In this document: piece by piece, positions 1 through 5,029 of the stretch
Numbering within the stretch: the first letter of the stretch is position 1
Layout: every line of letters begins with the position of its first letter
Origin: Acidobacteriota bacterium
Lineage (GTDB): Bacteria; Acidobacteriota; Thermoanaerobaculia; Multivoradales; JAHEKO01
Assembly (NCBI GenBank): GCA_006227875.1
Contig: SBFI01000092.1
Location: 1 to 6,939, forward strand
Reading direction: 5' to 3'
DNA length: 6,939 nucleotides
Program-made: the position numbers and the translations under genes
Notes under the pieces: model-generated
Database searches by the model: none
What the model saw: the letters and a program-made list of their open reading frames with translations, nothing else
What the model was told of the DNA's origin: nothing

Positions 1-1100
1 CGGAGTCTGGCGGCGGCCGCCGCGGGTGCGGCTCCCCCGGCCAATCCCACAAAGACGGCGATGGTCAGGCTGAGCGCCACGTCCCAGCGGGTCAGCTCGA
101 GGCCGGCGAGCTCGCCGGCCGAGCTGCCGATCGCCCAGCCCGCCAGCGCGATGCCCAGCACGGCCCCGATCAGCGCCAATCCGGTCGATTCCAGCAGCAC
201 CAGGGTCGAGATCAGATTGGGCTTGAACCCCAGAGCCTTGAGCGCTCCAATCTCCTGAGTGCGGTCCCGCACACTCATGGCAATGGCGTTGGCGGCACCG
301 AGGACAGTAATCAGAACGGCGATCCACTTCATGATCTTGAGGTAGTCGACAAAACCCATGAAATCCTCGACCACCGCCTCGGCAAAGGCCGCCGAGGTTG
401 CCGTTGTGGTCGCCACCGGCGAAGCCGCCATGTAGTCGTCGATCTCGGCAGCGAGATCGACAGGCGGCTTGCCCTCTGCCGGCTTCACCAAGACATAGCT
501 CAGCTGGTATTCGGCTTCACGTGCAATCTGGAGATTCTCGCGTTTGACCAGGAGATGGCTCTCGAGATCGATGCCCTGCTCGGGGACGGCGCCCACGATT
601 CTCACCCGCAGCCCGAGCATCGATATCTCGATCTCGTCTCCCACCTCCCAGTCCATCCTCCGCATCAGCCGATGGCCGGCGAGGGCGGCCTTGCGGTCGT
701 CGACGAATGCCGCCCAGGCGTCGGGGTCGATCTGGAGGTTTCGAACCTCGTGAAAGCGGGCGGGGTCGACACCGCGGACGAATATGTGCACTCCCTCATC
801 GCCGAGAACCGCCAACCCCTCGAGCACCCCCGTTGCTCCGGCGACCCCCGGCAGCTCGGCCACACGATTCTCATAGACCTGCGGCAGCCGGCTTGCCAGC
901 ACGTTGGCGCGACTCTTCTCGCGCACCTTGAGCAGGCTGGTGGCGCCCACCTCGCGAACGGGGAAGGTCATACCGGCAATGGCGGCGCTGAGCGCGGTGA
1001 TGACAAAGATGGCCACGGCCACACCAAAGATCGTCAGGATGGAGCGGCGCTTGTTGCGCCACAGGTTCTTCCACAGCAAGGGGAACATCCGCAGGATCAT
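1..1100 (-). CDS. MacB/FtsX-type ABC transporter permease (3' end cut by window edge)
   Basis: Membrane subunit of an ABC exporter of the MacB/LolC/FtsX group, which couples cytoplasmic ATP hydrolysis to movements of an extracytoplasmic domain. The frame is open for 366 codons from the ATG at 1100-1098 to the window edge. The N-terminus has the family's cationic helix start (NLWRNKRRS, residues 12-20), then a first membrane helix at about 20-43. A large extracytoplasmic domain covers about 45-245, followed by three helices at about 255-278, 298-325 and 339-358. The cytoplasmic loop VRDRTQEIGALKALG (277-291) is the FtsX-family hallmark. The last visible residues (PAAAAARL) match the usual PAxxAARLxPxxALR ending, so probably only about 10-20 residues are missing. 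The start overlaps the ATPase stop by one base (TGATG), with GGAGG at 1112-1108 seven bases upstream, which suggests translational coupling. The substrate cannot be read from the sequence. Confidence 0.93.
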   Translation of the reverse strand, partial: MILRMFPLLWKNLWRNKRRSILTIFGVAVAIFVITALSAAIAGMTFPVREVGATSLLKVREKSRANVLASRLPQVYENRVAELPGVAGATGVLEGLAVLGDEGVHIFVRGVDPARFHEVRNLQIDPDAWAAFVDDRKAALAGHRLMRRMDWEVGDEIEISMLGLRVRIVGAVPEQGIDLESHLLVKRENLQIAREAEYQLSYVLVKPAEGKPPVDLAAEIDDYMAASPVATTTATSAAFAEAVVEDFMGFVDYLKIMKWIAVLITVLGAANAIAMSVRDRTQEIGALKALGFKPNLISTLVLLESTGLALIGAVLGIALAGWAIGSSAGELAGLELTRWDVALSLTIAVFVGLAGGAAPAAAAARL

Positions 1101-1816
1101 CAGTCGGCCTCCGCCCGTGTCCGGGCCCGCGGATCGGTCGTGGTCAGGCGTCCCCGGTCGAAGTAGAGAATCCGGTCGGCGCGCTCCGCCTTGCTGGCGT
1201 CGTGGGTAACCATCAGCACCGTCTTGCCGTGATCCGAGGCCAGCACTCTGAGAACGGAGACGATCTCCTCACCGGTCTGATCGTCGAGGTCCCCGGTGGG
1301 CTCGTCGGCGATGATGAGATCGGGATCGGTGGCAAAGGCACGAGCGATCGCGACTCGCTGCTCTTCGCCGCCGGAGAGCTGGGACGGGAGGTGGTCGTCA
1401 CGGTCGGCCAGACCGACGATGTCGAGGGCCATGGCCACCTGCTCTTGCCGACGGCTGGACGACAGCGGAAGAAGCCTGAGCGGCAGGTCGACGTTCTCGG
1501 CGGCGGTCAGGATCGGGATGAGATTGAAGGTCTGGAAGACAAAGCCCACCTTGGCGGCGCGAAACTCACACAGCTCTTTCTCACCCAGACTGCCGATGTC
1601 CAGCCCGCCGACAAGACAGCTGCCGGTGTCGGGCTGATCGAGCCCACCGACGATGTGGAGCAGGGTCGACTTGCCCGAGCCACTGGGACCCATGAGCGCG
1701 AGAAATTCTCCCGGTCTGACCTCGAGATCCAGACCGTCCAAGGGTCGTATCTCGGTAGTCCCCTTGTGGTAGGTCTTGACCAGATCCCTGGCCTCGACAA
1801 TCGGTGTCTCGCTCAT
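1100..1816 (-). CDS. ABC exporter ATPase, LolD/MacB type
   Basis: Nucleotide-binding subunit that powers the adjacent permease from the cytoplasm. It has 238 residues, the usual size for the LolD/MacB ATPase group. All motifs are present in order: Walker [10 protein letters not shown] (43-51), Q-loop Q95 in FVFQTFNL, signature LSGGE (147-151) in [14 protein letters not shown], Walker B LIIADEP (167-173) with catalytic Glu172, D-loop after GDLD (175-178), and switch His205 in MVTHD. LLxxxGGLDxPxxG and the QTFNLIPxLTAxENV stretch are typical of the MacB/LolD branch rather than of importers. The second Gln of the usual LSGGQQQR is replaced by acidic residues (LSGGEEQR), a variation the family tolerates. 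The start is an ATGA overlap with the membrane fusion protein gene, and GGAGG at 1827-1823 lies six bases before the ATG. Substrate is unknown; lipoprotein, peptide, antibiotic or lipid are all possible. Confidence 0.97.
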   Translation of the reverse strand: MSETPIVEARDLVKTYHKGTTEIRPLDGLDLEVRPGEFLALMGPSGSGKSTLLHIVGGLDQPDTGSCLVGGLDIGSLGEKELCEFRAAKVGFVFQTFNLIPILTAAENVDLPLRLLPLSSSRRQEQVAMALDIVGLADRDDHLPSQLSGGEEQRVAIARAFATDPDLIIADEPTGDLDDQTGEEIVSVLRVLASDHGKTVLMVTHDASKAERADRILYFDRGRLTTTDPRARTRAEAD

Positions 1817-2940
1817 TCGCTCCCTCCGGATTTGGTGATGTTGACGCGGGCACTCATGTCCGGTCGCAAGATGGGCGGCGGGTCGATGATGGCCACCGAT
1901 ACCTCCACCGTGTTCGACTGCCGGTCGGCCTTGGGTGCGATCTCGACCACGCGGGCGGCCAGCGGGTCGGCGCCAATCGCTTGCGCGTAGACCTCGGCGG
2001 GATCCCCCAGCTCGAGGCCCTCGAGACGATCCTCGGGGACGTCGACCCTCACCCAGAACTCGGACTCGTCGGCGATCTCGATCCCCGAGCCGACGTCGAA
2101 CAGACTGACCACCTCACCCGGCTCGAGCTCGATGGCGATGACACGGCCGTCGAAGGGCGCGCGCAGTCTGGTGAGATCGAGATTGACCTCGGCCTGTTGG
2201 AGAGCCGCTTCCTTGCGCGCCACGTCCGCCTCGCCGGCCGCGATCTCCGCCGGGTGGGTGCCGACCTGCAGCAGCTGCTCGTTGGAGCGCAGCGTCTCGA
2301 CACGGGCGGCGGCGGCGTCGGCGCGATAGCGGGCGGCCTCCACCTCGGCCGCCGGCACCAGCTCGCTCTCTCCCAGCGACAGCAGCCGTTCGAGCTCGGC
2401 CTTGGCATCTGCATACTGTGCCTCGGCCTCTTCGAGCTCGGAGCCGGCAGCCGCCAGCTCCTCGGCTCGGGCTCCTTGACGCAATCTCAGAAGTCGGGCG
2501 CGAGCCTGGTCGAGCTCGGCGCTTGCCATGGCGACGGCGGCGGTGGCGGTGCGGGCGTCCAGCTCGAGGAGCAGATCGCCCTCTTTGACCTGCTGGCCAC
2601 GGATGACGTGCAGTTTGGCGACGATGCCCTCTCGCCCCGGCCAGACAAGGGCGGTGCGGCGGGCTTCGACATAGCCGCCGGCGGCAAGGGTGCCCGTAGA
2701 GCCGCCGGTCGGGAGCCTGGGGGCCTGACCGGTGGCGTCGGGTTGAGTGGCGGTGGGAGCCGTGGCCGCGATCTCTTCGTCGCCGCCGGCCAGAGTCAGG
2801 ATGATCACGATAACCAATATCAGGGCGACAGCTACTCCCAGCCCCAGCAGCGTCCGCCGTGACAGCTGGAAGCCGGAATTGGACGCCGTCTTCTCGTGCG
2901 GCTCGAGTCTAATCTTGGACAGTTTTTCCTTGGTGTCCAT
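1813..2940 (-). CDS. HlyD/MacA-like periplasmic membrane fusion protein
   Basis: Adaptor subunit that links an inner-membrane exporter to an outer-membrane channel. It has 375 residues, typical for MacA/HlyD proteins. A cytoplasmic N-terminus of about 30 residues precedes a single membrane anchor (about 31-51) and a Pro/Thr-rich linker (about 57-84). The first half of the lipoyl-like fold is at about 88-128 (GxVxxLxVxxGxxVKEGDLLLELD pattern). A long Ala/Glu/Leu-rich helical hairpin spans about 130-256. The second lipoyl half begins LRAPFDGRV (259-267), then a beta-barrel domain (about 292-345) and the C-terminal LRPDMSARVNI (358-368) complete the family order. There is no lipobox, so it is anchored by the helix. 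The start ATG is inside the end of padR (32-base overlap), with AGGA about eight bases upstream. Together with the ATPase and permease it makes a MacAB-like exporter; no TolC homologue is in the window. Confidence 0.93.
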   Translation of the reverse strand: MDTKEKLSKIRLEPHEKTASNSGFQLSRRTLLGLGVAVALILVIVIILTLAGGDEEIAATAPTATQPDATGQAPRLPTGGSTGTLAAGGYVEARRTALVWPGREGIVAKLHVIRGQQVKEGDLLLELDARTATAAVAMASAELDQARARLLRLRQGARAEELAAAGSELEEAEAQYADAKAELERLLSLGESELVPAAEVEAARYRADAAAARVETLRSNEQLLQVGTHPAEIAAGEADVARKEAALQQAEVNLDLTRLRAPFDGRVIAIELEPGEVVSLFDVGSGIEIADESEFWVRVDVPEDRLEGLELGDPAEVYAQAIGADPLAARVVEIAPKADRQSNTVEVSVAIIDPPPILRPDMSARVNITKSGGSE

Positions 2941-3346
2941 GGTCGGGATCCTGGGTCAGGGCAGCGAGGTGCTCGTCGATCAGATATCGGGCCGTGGTCA
3001 GCTGCGCCACCAGACGTTGCCGGAGGTCGGGGAGCGCTTGCCGTCCCGAGCCGGTCAGCTGGTAGATCCGCTTTGGCGCCGACTGGGTGCGCTCCCACTC
3101 GCCACTGAGGTGTCCCTCCTGCTCGAGCTTGCGCAGCACCGGATAGACCGAGCCGGGACTTGGCGTCCAGGCGCCGCCCGTCATGTCGGAGATGGCGCGG
3201 ATCAGCTCGGAGCCGTGGCGTGGGCGCTCCTCGATGAGCTTCATGAGGGCAAAGGGCAGCATGCCCCGGATAAGACCGGTGATGACGGGCGAGCCATAGT
3301 CGATACCGGGCGTGGCTGCCGCGTGGGCTGATTTCCCTTTATCCAT
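2909..3346 (-). CDS. PadR-family transcriptional regulator
   Basis: Winged-helix DNA-binding protein of 145 residues and first gene of the exporter operon. PadR proteins are usually dimeric repressors that release DNA when they bind a small, often toxic, compound, and they commonly sit next to the transporter they control. The winged helix is at about 26-103. It contains the family signature TPSPGSVYPVLRKLEQEG (61-78, recognition helix) and the wing PKRIYQLTGSGR (91-102). A C-terminal helix (about 104-131) would form the dimer. The tail after about 133 is polar and ends 32 bases inside the next gene. The start at 3346 has no clear Shine-Dalgarno sequence (upstream is CTGCAAAAAACACT), and I see no better in-frame start that keeps the conserved domain. 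Autoregulation through the palindromes at 3368-3414 is inferred from position. The ligand is unknown. Confidence 0.93.
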   Translation of the reverse strand: MDKGKSAHAAATPGIDYGSPVITGLIRGMLPFALMKLIEERPRHGSELIRAISDMTGGAWTPSPGSVYPVLRKLEQEGHLSGEWERTQSAPKRIYQLTGSGRQALPDLRQRLVAQLTTARYLIDEHLAALTQDPDHGHQGKTVQD

Positions 3347-3367
3347 AGTGTTTTTTGCAGTAGATTT

Positions 3368-3398
3368 GTCGGTACCGACTTAACTCGGTACCGACTTA
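3368..3398. repeat. Twin palindromic direct repeats, candidate PadR operator
   Basis: The 14-base sequence TCGGTACCGACTTA occurs twice, at 3369-3382 and 3385-3398, with a 16-base period. Each copy contains the perfect palindrome TCGGTACCGA, extended to GTCGGTACCGAC (3368-3379) in the padR-proximal copy. The pair lies in the padR leader, just downstream of the predicted start of transcription, where a bound dimer would block polymerase. The best-known PadR sites have ATGT/ACAT-type half sites, which these are not, so assignment to this PadR rests on position and symmetry only. Confidence 0.7.
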
Positions 3399-3414
3399 TA
3401 TCGGCAACGATATA
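3397..3414. promoter_or_regulatory. Inverted repeat over the operon -10 box
   Basis: Perfect 7-base arms TATATCG (3397-3403) and CGATATA (3408-3414) are separated by GCAA. The right arm covers the predicted -10 of the minus-strand promoter, and the left arm abuts the second TCGGTACCGACTTA repeat. It could be a third operator for PadR or another regulator, or partly a by-product of AT-rich promoter sequence. It is too short to be a convincing terminator. Confidence 0.5.
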
Positions 3415-3436
3415 TTAGACAGACCGCTTGTGTCAA
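3409..3436 (-). promoter_or_regulatory. Predicted sigma-70 promoter of the padR-exporter operon
   Basis: On the minus strand a consensus -35 TTGACA (3436-3431) is followed after 16 bases by TATATC (3414-3409), which matches the -10 consensus at its first four positions. The start of transcription would be near 3402, giving a leader of about 55 bases that holds the twin palindromes. The perfect -35 and the placement of operators at -10 and downstream fit a strong promoter kept off by a repressor. Confidence 0.6.
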
Positions 3437-3442
3437 GACCGG

Positions 3443-3470
3443 TTGCCAAATCCCGGCCGGTCTATATAAT
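3443..3470 (+). promoter_or_regulatory. Predicted sigma-70 promoter of the first DUF2959 gene
   Basis: TTGCCA (3443-3448) and a perfect TATAAT (3465-3470) are separated by 16 bases. The -35 box is 6 bases from the -35 of the opposing exporter promoter, so the two polymerases would compete for or share this DNA. An inverted repeat GACCGG (3437-3442) / CCGGTC (3457-3462) brackets the -35 and may be a further regulator site. The leader of about 26 bases ends in a strong AGGAGG (3489-3494), eight bases before the ATG. Confidence 0.7.
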
Positions 3471-3502
3471 CCCCGGACACTTTTCAAAAGGAGGAAGCAG
3501 TT

Positions 3503-4159
3503 ATGCGTATCAATTCAACCGATCTGACTTGGCGAGTGTCCGCGTTTCTCGTCATGCTGGCTCTGCTGATCACGGCCCCGGCTGTGGTCGTGGCCCAGTC
3601 TTCGGGGCACAAGCAGACCGACAAGCTCATCAACAAGTCGAATGACACGATCGCCGCGATCCGCTCGACAAAGATGCAGGCCGAGGAGACTCTGGCGGGC
3701 TACAACGCCATCATCGAAGGCAAAGTTCCCGACAACCGCAAGGCCTACAAGAAGCTCAGCAACGACATCCGCAAGGTCGATAACCAGGCGAACAAGGTGA
3801 GGGCGAACATCGACGCCATGCAAATGGCCGCCGATACCTACTTCTCCGACTGGAAGAACAACCTGGCCGCCATCTCGGACCCCGATCTTCGGGCCAAGAG
3901 CGAGAAGCGGCTGAACGAGACAATGGCCAACTACGAGGGCATCCTCAAGGCCGCTGAGAAGGCCGGAGCGGAGTTCAAGCCCTTCCTCACCAGTCTCAAT
4001 GACCAGGTGACCTTCCTCGGACACGACCTCAACCCCTCGGCCATCGCCGATCTCAAGGACGAGGCGGCGGAGCTCAACGCCCAGGGCAAGAAGGTCTTCA
4101 AGGCGGTCGACGGCACCATCGAAACCGCCAGCAAATACACCAGTTCCATCAAGCCCTAA
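3503..4159 (+). CDS. Secreted DUF2959-family protein, copy A
   Basis: A 218-residue protein that I recognise as DUF2959 (no established function) from its C-terminal half: a helix with YFSDW, a stretch with LRAKSEKRLNET, and DQVTFLGHDLNPSAI (167-181), which matches the family pattern DQVLFLKHNLN. Residues 1-31 are a signal peptide with a hydrophobic core at about 13-26 and likely cleavage after VVVA. There is no lipobox cysteine, although as I recall many relatives are lipoproteins, so this one is probably soluble and extracytoplasmic. The mature part is almost wholly helical, charged and heptad-like, suggesting a coiled-coil bundle, and has no cysteine. The start is fixed by AGGAGG at 3489-3494. 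It has its own promoter, divergent from the exporter operon, and is followed by two hairpins. The role is unknown; an envelope-associated scaffold is my guess. Confidence 0.85.
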   Translation: MRINSTDLTWRVSAFLVMLALLITAPAVVVAQSSGHKQTDKLINKSNDTIAAIRSTKMQAEETLAGYNAIIEGKVPDNRKAYKKLSNDIRKVDNQANKVRANIDAMQMAADTYFSDWKNNLAAISDPDLRAKSEKRLNETMANYEGILKAAEKAGAEFKPFLTSLNDQVTFLGHDLNPSAIADLKDEAAELNAQGKKVFKAVDGTIETASKYTSSIKP

Positions 4160-4173
4160 GTACAGACAACGGG

Positions 4174-4190
4174 AGCCGGCACAGCCGGCT
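4174..4190 (+). terminator. First hairpin after DUF2959 copy A
   Basis: Perfect 7-base stem AGCCGGC (4174-4180) / GCCGGCT (4184-4190) with loop ACA, 14 bases after the stop codon. No T-run follows, so it is not a textbook intrinsic terminator; it may protect the 3' end of the mRNA or act jointly with the next hairpin. The equivalent after copy B is at 4971-4987. Confidence 0.55.
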
Positions 4191-4210
4191 GCCAAATCCG
4201 AGTGCTACGC

Positions 4211-4234
4211 CCGGGGGGGTTCTTACCCCTCCGG
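4211..4234 (+). terminator. Second, stronger hairpin between the DUF2959 genes
   Basis: A 10-base-pair stem (4211-4220 with 4225-4234) closed by loop TCTT, nearly all G-C with one G-U pair (4215/4230). A poly-T tail is missing, so termination efficiency is uncertain. It occupies the position that in copy B is the convergent-gene hairpin at 5008-5029, exactly 20 bases after the first hairpin in both cases. Confidence 0.6.
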
Positions 4235-4250
4235 CGTCAGCCTCGGTCGA
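4233..4250 (-). pseudogene. Remnant of the 3' end of the GDPD gene, copied with the duplication
   Basis: These 18 bases are identical to 5029-5046, which encode the last six residues (STEADA) of the phosphodiesterase on the minus strand. The base run next to it is also similar, but the stop codon TGA has become GGA in the remnant and one C has been inserted nearby. Similarity on the far side (4251-4264 with about 5047-5061) is weak but alignable. It has no start and is not expressed as a protein; it marks the boundary of the duplicated segment. Confidence 0.8.
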
Positions 4251-4264
4251 GGGTCCCTGGGCGG

Positions 4265-4270
4265 TATAAT
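4265..4270 (+). promoter_or_regulatory. Predicted -10 box of DUF2959 copy B, no clear -35
   Basis: A perfect TATAAT at the same place relative to the gene as in copy A (30 versus 32 bases before the ATG), with conserved sequence down to AAGGAGGA. At 16-17 bases upstream the sequence is CTCGGTC, which is a poor -35; that stretch derives from the GDPD 3' end. Expression may therefore be weak, need an activator, or rely on read-through from copy A. Confidence 0.55.
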
Positions 4271-4288
4271 TGCCGGGTACCTATCACA

Positions 4289-4294
4289 AGGAGG
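4289..4294 (+). promoter_or_regulatory. Shine-Dalgarno AGGAGG that fixes the copy B start
   Basis: AGGAGG lies six bases before the ATG at 4301. The reading frame is also open from a GTG at 4202, which would add 33 residues ahead of the signal peptide and run across the hairpin and the -10 box. The Shine-Dalgarno sequence and the equal length with copy A decide for 4301. Confidence 0.85.
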
Positions 4295-4300
4295 ATTCTC

Positions 4301-4957
4301 ATGAGCAGGCAGTCATGTGGTACCAAATCGCGGATGAGTGCACTTCTCGTTATGTTGGCTCTGCTGATCGCGGTTCCAGGCGTCGTCCAGGCCCAATCTC
4401 CTGGATTCAAGGAGACCGACAAGCTCATCTCCAGGTCGCAGTCGACAATCTCCCAGATCCGCTCGACCAAGCTCCAGACCGAGGCGACGCTCGACGGCTA
4501 CAACGCCATCATCGAGGGCAAGGTCCCGGACAACCGCAAGGCCTACAAGAAGCTCACCAAGGACATCCAGAAATGCGAGAACCAGGCGGACAAGGTGGGT
4601 GACAGAATCGCGTCCATGCAGGAGGCGGCGTCAGTCTACTTTTCCAACTGGGAAGCGAGCATTGCAGCTATCACCAGCGACGACCTGCGAGCAAAGAGCG
4701 AATCGCGGCTCAAGGATACCCAGGCCAACTACAACGAGATTCTCAAGGCCGCGCAGAAGGCCGGTGACGAGTTCAAGCCTTTCATCACCAATCTCCACGA
4801 CCAGGTGACGTTTCTCGGGCACGATTTGAACCCGTCCGCCATCGCCGATCTCCAAGACGAGGCGGCAGCGCTCAACAAGAAGGGCGACAAGGTCTTCGCG
4901 GCGGTCGACGAGACCATCGAGGTTGCGAGCAAGTACACCAACTCGCTAAAGCCGTAG
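4301..4957 (+). CDS. Secreted DUF2959-family protein, copy B
   Basis: A 218-residue paralogue of the protein encoded at 3503-4159: same length, same 31-residue signal peptide (likely cleavage after VVQA), and 131 of 187 mature residues identical in an ungapped hand alignment. Two blocks are invariant between the copies: residues 66-85 (begins GYNAIIEGK, ends AYKKL) and 167-184 (DQVTFLGHDLNPSAIADL, the DUF2959 hallmark). The regions around 87-130 and the first 25 mature residues vary most. Unlike copy A, the mature part has one cysteine, in KCENQ. There is no lipobox. Predicted to be exported and mainly helical; function unknown. It converges on the phosphodiesterase gene, with 68 bases between the stop codons. 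The two products could form hetero-oligomers or be used under different conditions, which is inference. Confidence 0.85.
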   Translation: MSRQSCGTKSRMSALLVMLALLIAVPGVVQAQSPGFKETDKLISRSQSTISQIRSTKLQTEATLDGYNAIIEGKVPDNRKAYKKLTKDIQKCENQADKVGDRIASMQEAASVYFSNWEASIAAITSDDLRAKSESRLKDTQANYNEILKAAQKAGDEFKPFITNLHDQVTFLGHDLNPSAIADLQDEAAALNKKGDKVFAAVDETIEVASKYTNSLKP

Positions 4958-4970
4958 ATCTGTAGACGGG

Positions 4971-4987
4971 AGCCGGAGCAACCGGCT
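4971..4987 (+). terminator. First hairpin after DUF2959 copy B
   Basis: Stem AGCCGG (4971-4976) / CCGGCT (4982-4987) with loop AGCAA, 13 bases after the stop codon. It is the counterpart of the hairpin at 4174-4190: the stem is conserved while the loop changed length from three to five bases. No T-run follows. Confidence 0.5.
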
Positions 4988-5007
4988 GCCGACACCAAGC
5001 GCGGCAT

Positions 5008-5029
5008 CTGAGGGGCCTTGGACCCTCAG
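5008..5029. terminator. Shared hairpin between the convergent DUF2959 copy B and GDPD genes
   Basis: Perfect 7-base stem CTGAGGG (5008-5014) / CCCTCAG (5023-5029) with an 8-base loop. On the minus strand the stem contains the GDPD stop codon TGA (5028-5026). It could end transcription from both sides, although no T-tract is visible on either strand. Confidence 0.55.

Noticed and set aside
555..1166. Plus-strand open frame of 203 codons opposite the permease
   Set aside because: The minus strand is open throughout and gives a convincing MacB/FtsX permease; the plus-strand product is His/Arg/Gln-rich and low in complexity.
1202..1990. Plus-strand open frame of 262 codons opposite the ATPase gene
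   Set aside because: It crosses the ATPase/adaptor junction in antisense and has no family motif; the minus-strand ATPase is complete.
1804..2862. Long plus-strand open frame (352 codons) opposite the membrane fusion protein gene
   Set aside because: It is the antisense shadow of a high-GC gene: the minus strand encodes an intact HlyD-family protein with all domains, while the plus-strand product is Gly/Leu/Asp-rich with no recognisable fold and no ribosome binding site.
3368..3414. The clustered palindromes as a CRISPR array, attachment site or transposon end
   Set aside because: There are only two direct copies with a 2-base gap, no spacers, no integrase or transposase gene and no target-site duplication; the position in the padR leader fits an operator.
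3515..4195. Minus-strand open frame of 226 codons opposite DUF2959 copy A
   Set aside because: The plus strand has promoter, Shine-Dalgarno sequence, signal peptide and a paralogue of equal length; the antisense frame has none of these and is not maintained at equal length opposite copy B.
3444..4199. Shared 10-mer TGCCAAATCC at 3444-3453 (promoter of copy A) and 4190-4199 (3' of copy A)
   Set aside because: A 10-base match is expected many times by chance in a window of this size, and the flanks do not align, so I do not treat it as part of the duplication.
4202..4300. GTG at 4202 as the start of DUF2959 copy B
   Set aside because: It would place 33 extra residues before the signal peptide and read through a strong hairpin and the -10 box; the ATG at 4301 has AGGAGG and matches copy A.
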